Source: an uncultured Bacteroides sp. (GTDB taxonomy: Bacteria > Bacteroidota > Bacteroidia > Bacteroidales > Bacteroidaceae). From it: 64,000 bases of DNA. Of the stretch, positions 57,709 to 64,000 are shown one piece after another. The stretch spans positions 19,930 to 83,929 of the forward strand of contig UQVZ01000016.1 in NCBI GenBank assembly GCA_900544675.1, written 5' to 3'. The notes under the pieces are model-generated. The model was not told where the DNA came from. It made no database searches and worked only from the letters and a program-made list of their open reading frames with translations. The translations under genes were made by a program, and so were the position numbers. Positions within the stretch are counted from its first letter, which is position 1. The number at the start of each line of letters is the position of its first letter.

Positions 57709-59940
57709 ATGAAAAAATACATACTGACTATATGTCTCGCTCTTGCCACCTGCCTTTCGGGTTGCAAGGATGACGTGGAACCAGGGAACGGAATTGACAA
57801 CCGGAATCCGGAAAACGGTTTGCCCATCACTTTCGTTACCGAGCTTACACCCATGGAACAAGATGCCCAATCGAGAGCCGAAATAAAAGACAACTATAAA
57901 CAGGAGTTCCAGTCAGGCGACTACCTTCACGTTGTCGCTGTGTTTACCATAAAGAAAGCTGACGGGACAGAAGAAAAGCAAGCTCCTTTCTACGATTGTT
58001 TCCAGTTCGATGGTACAGAATGGAAAACAACCGCTACAGCCGAAGTGGGCACCTCATCCCCTATGACATGGCCGTGGAATGCAACAGAAGCAGACTTTAC
58101 AGCTTATTACATCAGTGCATCGGATGGCCGGTTGGCTGACACACCGATTACCGTAAAGCTGGAGACGTTGACCGATGTCACCGACCCTTTGGTAGCAGAA
58201 GCCCAAGAAATAGAATACGGACATGCCGTACCGTTAAAATTCGAACACCTGTGTACCAAACTTACCATTACCGACATTACCGATAACGCAAACGAATTTT
58301 GGGTCAAGAAAAGTACAGAGTTGAAAGAGAAAGAGTTGAAAGATGCCTTCCAATTATTCATTACAAGCAATGGTGATTTTCAATTTGATTTTATAAAGGA
58401 AGGGACAGAAGAACCACGAGTAAGCAGCCAACGGTTGAGCACAGAAGACGACAATACAAGTTATGTAAGTTATTATCTGGCTCCCTGTGATGCAAATGTA
58501 GATTACGGTTATAAAGGCATGCAACTGACTTATCGCTACAGCCGTCCTTATCTTACCCTCAATATGGAGGAATTGAATAACTTGGAGGAAGGGAAATCGT
58601 ATGTGGTATCCATTATCAAAAATTCGGGCAGCATCACAGTAGACGAAGATGAAGACGATTGGTGGGACGACCCAGACCAAGAAGACCCCAATGAAGTAGA
58701 AGTTAGTATCAATGAGTTCCTCGACCACATTTGTGCAGGAACTGCTTATGAGGAAGATGGAACCACCATACTTACTCCATCTCCTGAAGGAGGAGTCGAA
58801 TTATTAGTGAATGTAAACTTTAATAATCAATCATTCAGTCCACACACCTTGCCCAACGGTGCCATATTCAACGGGAATTACCATTACATCAAAAATGTAA
58901 GTCAACCTTTGTTTGAAGGCGTTGAAGGCACAATAACCAACCTGCAATTGGCAAATGTAAAGATTACTGAAAATCAGAATGAAACCAATACGACAAACAT
59001 AGGTGCTCTATGCAGGACAAGCAGTATCTCAAGCGACATCAACAATATCCGATTGACGGGAATCACCATCGAAGCGCAACCCAACGCTACAGCCGATTTG
59101 TGCAACTTTGGTGCATTGATTGGTTACAGTGCGGGCAATATCGAAAAAATCCAACTAAGCAAAGACATTACGGTCAAAGTTTATACGACAGAAGCAACAA
59201 CAAACTTAGGAAGAATTTATGTAGGCGGACTGATAGGCGAATCATCCGGAAATCTACAAGATGTTTCACGATTTAAAGAAGCAGCAGAAGCTGAAGATAA
59301 AGGAACCATAACCGTAATCTGTAACTGTCCGAACCAAATCGGAGAACGATATACAGGCGGACTGGTAGGACTTTCTACCGGTAACATAGCCAATTGTACG
59401 CTGGAAGCTACCGTCGATGCATCCAATGCCCGCGGTGTGCTGGTTTATACCGGAGGAATAGCAGGCATGACACGTTTCACCGAAGCAACAGAAGGAGTTT
59501 CCAATTGTACCTTCCATGGAGACATCCATAGCGGACTTGCCTATTCCACAGAAAACGATCAAGTAGAAGGCCATGCCTATACCGGAGGCTTGGTTGGTTA
59601 TGTTGCCGCAGTAGGCACAATCAATAACAATGCCGTCTACGGAACTTTACACGGACCGACAGACGAAGGACAATTTACTCCTCTTCCTTATTCCATTTAT
59701 GCCCTTGGCGGACTTTATGGACAGATATTCCAGACTGTTTCCTCCAATAACACGACATGGATTACTTTCAATGGATTATATGAAGAAGAAAGTAGCAATT
59801 ATCATGTAGGCAAGATTGCCGGAAGGGCAGACGATACATCAATTACCAATGATACCAGCATGAATACAACAGCAACAGAATTGGATGATATTGGTGCTCC
59901 AATTGATGCGGGCGACATTGGTGGAGATTTGGATAACTAA
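57709..59940 (+). CDS. Large fimbrillin-family protein with GLUG repeats, minor subunit 5
   Basis: 744 residues from the ATG at 57709 (MKKYILTICLALATCLSGC); an ATG at 57700 would add three residues. The fimbrillin domain holds AVPLKFEHLCTKLTITDITD. An acidic linker (DEDEDDWWDDPDQEDPNEVE) precedes a GLUG-rich beta-helix of about 380 residues, with repeats such as GALIGYSAGNIEKIQL, VGGLIGESSGNLQDVS, TGGLVGLSTGNIANCTL, TGGIAGMTRFTEATEG and TGGLVGYVAAVGTINN. It is the largest subunit and the best candidate for an adhesive tip. Confidence 0.8.
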   Translation: MKKYILTICLALATCLSGCKDDVEPGNGIDNRNPENGLPITFVTELTPMEQDAQSRAEIKDNYKQEFQSGDYLHVVAVFTIKKADGTEEKQAPFYDCFQFDGTEWKTTATAEVGTSSPMTWPWNATEADFTAYYISASDGRLADTPITVKLETLTDVTDPLVAEAQEIEYGHAVPLKFEHLCTKLTITDITDNANEFWVKKSTELKEKELKDAFQLFITSNGDFQFDFIKEGTEEPRVSSQRLSTEDDNTSYVSYYLAPCDANVDYGYKGMQLTYRYSRPYLTLNMEELNNLEEGKSYVVSIIKNSGSITVDEDEDDWWDDPDQEDPNEVEVSINEFLDHICAGTAYEEDGTTILTPSPEGGVELLVNVNFNNQSFSPHTLPNGAIFNGNYHYIKNVSQPLFEGVEGTITNLQLANVKITENQNETNTTNIGALCRTSSISSDINNIRLTGITIEAQPNATADLCNFGALIGYSAGNIEKIQLSKDITVKVYTTEATTNLGRIYVGGLIGESSGNLQDVSRFKEAAEAEDKGTITVICNCPNQIGERYTGGLVGLSTGNIANCTLEATVDASNARGVLVYTGGIAGMTRFTEATEGVSNCTFHGDIHSGLAYSTENDQVEGHAYTGGLVGYVAAVGTINNNAVYGTLHGPTDEGQFTPLPYSIYALGGLYGQIFQTVSSNNTTWITFNGLYEEESSNYHVGKIAGRADDTSITNDTSMNTTATELDDIGAPIDAGDIGGDLDN

Positions 59941-59969
59941 CAACCATAACGACAAAATCAAACGGAACC

Positions 59970-61457
59970 ATGAAACAAATAAATAAGAATATCCTATATA
60001 TGTTAGCGGCTTCGTTGTTTGTAACAACCTATGCCTGTACCGATGAAGAATCCACCGGCATGTCATCGGAAGAAATAGCTGACAGCGCGATTACATTTAT
60101 AGGTTCGGTAGAAAACAGTACAGTCATAACCACACGCGAATCAACCATCATGGGTAGTGACAATAATCTTTATAATGAGGAAAACATCTATATTTGGCAA
60201 CAAATAAATGATGAAGAATCTAAAACCCAAGTATATCAAGTCACATCGGGAAAACAAGGAAAATTGGAGACAACTGGTGGAGAAGCATTAAAATGGGAAG
60301 ATGCAGATGCCCAACATGAATTTTATGCATGGACACAACCTCATAAACCTAACGGAGAAGATACTCAAATTACCGGAGGAGTTTCTATGAATGCAGAGAC
60401 TACCGGCACAGTGATTTTCGGCACACAAGCAAAGACAGGATTGGAAACTTTCATTGTTGCCCATGAAGGTCCCATTTCATACCACGAATGGGGACAATAT
60501 GTCAGTTTGCACTTTTATCATCCGGTTGCCAAAATAAAATTGAACAGCATCACTCACATTGAAGCGGATGGTTCAACCAACCCTATCACGTCGTGTACAA
60601 TCACATTCCCCAATTTAGCCAAGTCTGCAACCTTTACCGCCACTGGCTATACAACTGAAGAAGGGAAAGAAAAATATCCACAGGTTTTAACAATTCCCGA
60701 AGAACCAACATCCAAAGGCATAGAATGGGAGTGGGAAAAAGGAGAAGGAGTAAATGCTAATGATTACGTACTCTATGTTCCTCCTTTCAACTTCAGCTCA
60801 GACAATAGCGAAACACCGTATTATTATGAAGAGCCCAGTTTCTTCATCATTACAACCAGTTCAGGAACTTATACAGGTTCGTTGACCCAAGTAAACGACC
60901 CGACAGAACTTCGTGCCGGTGAATGTTTGACGATGAATCTTATCGTAAGAGACGGTACAGTAAGCGGTATGTATTCTTATATAACAGGTTGGAACACAGA
61001 AGAAATCGGAACCATCCCCCAGCACCGTGTCCCCGGCGTCTATACCCAAGAAGATGCAGAAGCCTTGCTTATAGGTCTGCTAAGCACCCCTGCAAGCATC
61101 CCCGACTATCTGGTACATGTAGAGGGAGAGGGAGAATCACAAACACAAACCATCCGCTTCTTTACCCATGTGGATTGGAATGATATAGAAGGAGTAGAAA
61201 TTCCTGAAGACGGCATCACCATCCCTAAAGGTTACACGCTGGACGGACAAGGATATTACTTGGTTTTGCCCGAAGGCGTCACCCTATACGGAGATATAGA
61301 TAATTTAAAGAAAGAAGATGGCACAGAGTATACAGAAATCCTTGAAAAGCCAGAAGAAGATAATACCGAAGATAGCGGAGACGAAGGAAATGAAGGAGGA
61401 AGCAATACAAGCGAAGATACCACCACTTCCGATACGGAGGGGGGAACAAACCTCTAA
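59970..61457 (+). CDS. Fimbrillin-family lipoprotein, minor subunit 6 (C-terminal tail probably frameshifted)
   Basis: 495 residues. Leader MKQINKNILYMLAASLFVTT, then YACTDEESTG with the lipobox-like Cys. Core element VSLHFYHPVAKIKLNSITHI fits the fimbrillin domain, and GECLTMNLIVRDGTVSGMYS leads to the closing W (ITGWNTEEIG). The C-terminus is an acidic low-complexity tail. It ends SDTEGGTNL at 61457, but a run of six G at 61439-61444 precedes this. One G less would continue EGEQTSNPDGSGNETTE and stop at 61492, in keeping with the tail composition. Last gene before the terminator. Confidence 0.75.
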   Translation: MKQINKNILYMLAASLFVTTYACTDEESTGMSSEEIADSAITFIGSVENSTVITTRESTIMGSDNNLYNEENIYIWQQINDEESKTQVYQVTSGKQGKLETTGGEALKWEDADAQHEFYAWTQPHKPNGEDTQITGGVSMNAETTGTVIFGTQAKTGLETFIVAHEGPISYHEWGQYVSLHFYHPVAKIKLNSITHIEADGSTNPITSCTITFPNLAKSATFTATGYTTEEGKEKYPQVLTIPEEPTSKGIEWEWEKGEGVNANDYVLYVPPFNFSSDNSETPYYYEEPSFFIITTSSGTYTGSLTQVNDPTELRAGECLTMNLIVRDGTVSGMYSYITGWNTEEIGTIPQHRVPGVYTQEDAEALLIGLLSTPASIPDYLVHVEGEGESQTQTIRFFTHVDWNDIEGVEIPEDGITIPKGYTLDGQGYYLVLPEGVTLYGDIDNLKKEDGTEYTEILEKPEEDNTEDSGDEGNEGGSNTSEDTTTSDTEGGTNL

Positions 61458-61525
61458 TCCGGACGGAAGCGGAAACGAAACCACAGAATGATGTTTCTGA
61501 TGGTAAATTAATCTCTATCAAAACC

Positions 61526-61543
61526 GTGAGGAAGCGTCCTCAC
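61526..61543 (+). terminator. Small hairpin downstream of the fimbrial locus
   Basis: GTGAGGA (61526-61532) pairs with TCCTCAC (61537-61543) over a 4-nt loop. No T-run follows directly, so it may protect the 3' end or assist the stronger terminator 28 bp downstream. Confidence 0.5.
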
Positions 61544-61570
61544 ACACATTTTACTAAATTAGTAATCAGA

Positions 61571-61606
61571 AACCGGTGCGCAGGGATGCGCGCCGGTTTT
61601 ATTTTT
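61571..61606 (+). terminator. Intrinsic terminator of the fimbrial locus
   Basis: AACCGGTGCGCA (61571-61582) and TGCGCGCCGGTT (61587-61598) form a 12-bp stem with one mismatch and a GGGA loop, followed by TTATTTTTA. A textbook Rho-independent terminator. Confidence 0.85.
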
Positions 61607-61734
61607 ACCTGAAAAGCTTCCCGATTATCTTATCAACCGGAGGAAACCTTCTTCTTCCGGAAAGACAATTATATGAAAGTACCCAGCCAGACAATCTTCC
61701 TGATGCAATTAGAGTTTCAGGCAGTTTCAATTAA

Positions 61735-61816
61735 GTGAAACAACTGTTTCAGCTAGGTGAAACAAGTGTTTCATATAGGTAAAACAAGTGTTTCACCATA
61801 TTGAAACAGGGTGAAA
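61735..61816. repeat. 22-bp tandem palindromic repeats (GTGAAACAAGTGTTTCA type)
   Basis: Three consecutive 22-bp units at 61735-61756, 61757-61778 and 61779-61800, each with the palindrome GAAACA-N2-TGTTTC-like core (the third starts GTAAAAC), followed by a partial unit (TTGAAACAGGGTGAAAC). The exact phasing of two helical turns suggests binding sites for a protein rather than chance. Lies 360 bp before the AAA-ATPase gene and 130 bp after the fimbrial terminator. Confidence 0.65.
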
Positions 61817-62130
61817 CTAAGTTTGTTTATTTCAAGTAATCAGGTTTTAGATAGTTGACAAGGCTTTTGTTTGAAACGCAGATTTTAATTCTTAATTCTC
61901 TCCGTGTCTCTGTGTTTTTTATTTTTAGGTAACTAGTTGACTAGGTACTAGGTACTAGGTTTTAGATACATCGGCAGAAGTATTGGCTTAACTCCTTAAC
62001 TTCTTTAACTACTTAACTCCTAAAAAACAAAACTATTGGCTTTAACTCCTTTAACTTCTCTAACTTCTTTAACTCCTGGCCACAAAAACCTTGTCAACTC
62101 GTCAACTGATACCTTGTCAACTAAAAATAA
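61817..62130. repeat. Composite of intergenic repeat families
   Basis: No gene in this part of the gap. In order: TAGTTGACAAGG, GAAACGCAGATTTTAATTCT, CTCCGTGTCTCTGTGTTTT, ACTAGGTACTAGGTACTAGG, then several TTAACT(C/T)CTT(T/A)AACTTC units (61,985-62,077) and CCTTGTCAACTCGTCAACTG with CCTTGTCAACT. These match repeat units found at 5.3, 39.7, 41.2, 42.5, 45.6 and 47.2 kb. Confidence 0.65.
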
Positions 62131-62144
62131 AAACCTTATCTTTG
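62114..62144 (+). promoter_or_regulatory. Promoter of the AAA-ATPase gene
   Basis: TTG at 62114-62116, 20-bp spacer, TATCTTTG at 62137-62144 (exact TAnnTTTG). The start codon is 31 bp downstream. The -33 TTG lies within a copy of the CCTTGTCAACT repeat. Confidence 0.65.
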
Positions 62145-62174
62145 TCCTACGGTAACATCTAAAACGATTCAGGC

Positions 62175-63965
62175 ATGGAAAAGGCAAAAGTGAAAGGCAT
62201 CCCTTACGGCGTGGCACGCTTCGAAGACATACGCAGGGACAATCTGTACTACATAGACAAGACGATGTATCTTCCGTTGCTGGAAGACACAAGCAACTAT
62301 CTGTTCCTGATTCGCCCGCGCCGTTTCGGAAAGAGCGTATTCGTCAGCATGATGCAGGCATACTACGACATGGCTCAGGCAGACCGTTTCGATGACCTGT
62401 TCGGCGGACTCTGGATACAACAGCACCCTACTCCGCTGAAGAATGCTTTCCAGGTGATTTACTTCGACTTTTCCCTTGTATCTGCCCGCCAAGGCAAGTT
62501 GGAAGGCAGCTTTAATGATTACTGCGGTGCCGAACTGGATTCTTTCATCAAGGAATACAGGTCCTATTACGATGAGGAGATGGTTGAAAAAGTGCTTGCG
62601 GAACAAGATGCCGCTTCCAAGATGAAGATAATCAATGCGGAGGCGCGACGTAAGAAATACCAGCTTTACCTGATTGTTGACGAATACGACAACTTCACCA
62701 ATGTCATTCTGAGCGAGGGAGGCAAGGAGATGTTCCGCAACCTGACCCATGCCAGCGGTTTTTACCGCGATTATTTCAAACTCTTTAAAGCCATGTTCAC
62801 CCGGGTGTTCCTGATAGGTGTCTCACCCGTAACGCTGGATGACCTGTCGAGCGGGTACAACATCGACTGGAATATCTCGCAAGACCCGCGCTTCAACCAC
62901 ATGTTAGGCTTCTCCGAGTCGGACGTACGCACTATGTTCCACTATTACCAGGACAACGGAAAGCTCCGTGCCGATGCCGACATCGAAGCCATGATGGCAG
63001 AAATGAAGCCGTGGTACAACAACTATTGCTTTGCAGAAGAATGCCTGGAAGATGACCGTCTGTACAACTGCGACATGGTTTACTATTACTTACGCAGCCA
63101 GGTTCTGTACGGTCGTCCGCCCAAGGAAATGGTGGACAAGAACATCCGTACCGACTACAAGAAGTTGAAGATGCTGGCGGACATTGACCGTGGAAACCAA
63201 CGGGAGAATCGGATGAGTGTCATCGAGGAGATAGCCGCTACCGGCTCGGTACTGATGACACTGAAGACTTCCTTCCCTGCCGAATACGTTACGGAAGACA
63301 ACAAATTCCGAAGCCTGCTTTATTATTACGGTCTACTTACTATGGGAGGTGAAGAATGGGGCGAACTGCGGATGGTCATCCCGAACAATTGCGTGAAAGA
63401 ACAATACTGGAGTTTCATGCGCGATTATTACAACCGCAGCTTTGATATAGACTTGAGCGGTCTGAAGCAATGCTTCCGCATGCTTGCAAGAGATGGTGAC
63501 TGGAAACCTCTTATCGAGCGTATCGCCACGGCATACAAGGAAAACTCTTCGGTGCGCGACAGCATCTTAGGCGAACACAACCTGCAAGGTTTCTTCAAGG
63601 CATACCTTGCTCTGAACAGCCTCTACCTGGTAGAACCCGAAATAGAGTTGAACTACGGCTTCAGCGATTTCCTGCTCTTGCCTGATAAGTCACGCTATCC
63701 GGAAATAGCCCACAGCTACATCATGGAGCTGAAATACGTAAAGCCCACTGCCACAGACGCGGAGGTAGAAGCCAAGAGCCAGGAAGCCGACACCCAGCTG
63801 GAGAAATACAGCCAGGACAAAGTGGTCAAGCGTCTCTGCGCCGACACCCAACTGCACCTGCTGAAAGTGATATTCCGTGGGGCGAACATGGAGATTTGCG
63901 AGGAAAGCCGATTGTTTTTTCACCACAGATTACACAGATTAATTAAGAGCCTGTTTAAATTTTGA
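62175..63965 (+). CDS. AAA-ATPase/PD-(D/E)XK nuclease-like protein
   Basis: 596 residues. The N-terminus IPYGVARFEDIRRDNLYYID and YLFLIRPRRFGKSVFVSMM (Walker A) are those of the AAA-ATPase-like family common in Bacteroidetes, and LYLIVDEYDNFTNVI is Walker B. The C-terminal part has a nuclease-like fold: YGFSDFLLLPD (Asp) and YIMELKYVKP (Glu-x-Lys). Paralogues are often multicopy; a role in DNA turnover or defence has been suggested but is unproven. The ending SRLFFHHRLHRLIKSLFKF is encoded by a CACAGATTACACAGATT repeat and replaces the usual short end after EICEE. Confidence 0.82.
   Translation: MEKAKVKGIPYGVARFEDIRRDNLYYIDKTMYLPLLEDTSNYLFLIRPRRFGKSVFVSMMQAYYDMAQADRFDDLFGGLWIQQHPTPLKNAFQVIYFDFSLVSARQGKLEGSFNDYCGAELDSFIKEYRSYYDEEMVEKVLAEQDAASKMKIINAEARRKKYQLYLIVDEYDNFTNVILSEGGKEMFRNLTHASGFYRDYFKLFKAMFTRVFLIGVSPVTLDDLSSGYNIDWNISQDPRFNHMLGFSESDVRTMFHYYQDNGKLRADADIEAMMAEMKPWYNNYCFAEECLEDDRLYNCDMVYYYLRSQVLYGRPPKEMVDKNIRTDYKKLKMLADIDRGNQRENRMSVIEEIAATGSVLMTLKTSFPAEYVTEDNKFRSLLYYYGLLTMGGEEWGELRMVIPNNCVKEQYWSFMRDYYNRSFDIDLSGLKQCFRMLARDGDWKPLIERIATAYKENSSVRDSILGEHNLQGFFKAYLALNSLYLVEPEIELNYGFSDFLLLPDKSRYPEIAHSYIMELKYVKPTATDAEVEAKSQEADTQLEKYSQDKVVKRLCADTQLHLLKVIFRGANMEICEESRLFFHHRLHRLIKSLFKF
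63911..63945. repeat. CACAGATTACACAGATT repeat copy inside the AAA-ATPase 3' end
   Basis: TTGTTTTTTCACCACAGATT then ACACAGATTAATTAAGA. It is translated in the His/Arg/Leu frame here, whereas in bioA the same repeat is read as FTTDYTDL. The stop comes at 63963-63965. Confidence 0.75.
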
Positions 63966-64000
63966 ATTAAATTCTTTATTCAGTTTCTTTTGAGCTTCTT

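Noticed and set aside
61735..61816. CRISPR-like array
   Set aside because: The units are directly contiguous with no spacers, and no cas gene is present in the window.

Overview
The window looks like chromosomal DNA of a gut Bacteroidaceae species (Bacteroides or Phocaeicola type). Supporting signs are Bacteroidetes -7 boxes of the form TAnnTTTG about 20 bp from a -33 TTG, an Mfa/FimA-type fimbrillin locus headed by DUF3575 and DUF3868 proteins, many lipoproteins with short Lys-rich leaders ending in Ser-Cys, an IS66-family remnant, and intergenic repeats of the CACAGATTACACAGATT type. I see no rRNA, tRNA or CRISPR array.

Regions. 1-2.8 kb (minus): a metallo-beta-lactamase-fold protein cut by the window edge, an acidic conserved protein, a DUF6340-like lipoprotein and an EamA transporter. 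3.0-5.3 kb (plus): an XRE-cupin regulator followed by an AMP-dependent acyl-CoA synthetase. 5.3-6.0 kb: an internally deleted IS66 element. 6.0-25.6 kb (minus): a long same-strand array of closely packed or overlapping genes. It starts with a REC-PP2C phosphatase, an AGE-family epimerase, two STAS proteins, a GlgX-type debranching enzyme, an RsbW-like ATPase and a DJ-1 protein. It continues with a coiled-coil/WD40 membrane protein, a propeller sensor whose H-box lacks His, a soluble histidine kinase, a TonB-dependent receptor with a TPR-like N-terminus, a one-module NRPS (C-A-PCP-TE), a nitroreductase and a VOC protein. The NRPS and most of the receptor are clearly more A+T-rich than their neighbours, and the composition changes inside the receptor gene.

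25.7-38.3 kb (minus): eleven same-strand genes behind one good promoter near 38.34 kb. They comprise three paralogous beta-solenoid-like repeat proteins, a small cupin, two lipoproteins, a second DJ-1 protein, a tautomerase, a ThDP-dependent decarboxylase/synthase-like enzyme, an outer-membrane barrel and an MFS transporter. This looks like an uncharacterised uptake and catabolic system. 39.0-45.5 kb (minus): the biotin genes bioB, bioA, bioF, bioG, bioC and bioD, interrupted by repeat islands. Two of these islands are near-identical inverted copies flanking bioA-bioB. 45.9-47.05 kb: uxuA.

47.6-61.5 kb (plus): a ten-gene fimbrial locus (DUF3575, DUF3868, Mfa1-like shaft, Mfa2-like anchor and six further fimbrillin lipoproteins), with a promoter at its head and a strong terminator at its end. 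62.2-64.0 kb (plus): an AAA-ATPase/PD-(D/E)XK protein whose C-terminal tail is encoded by one of the intergenic repeats.

The strongest candidate for an undescribed system is the 6-25.6 kb array. It couples a partner-switching cascade and sensor kinases to a TonB receptor and a small NRPS pathway.
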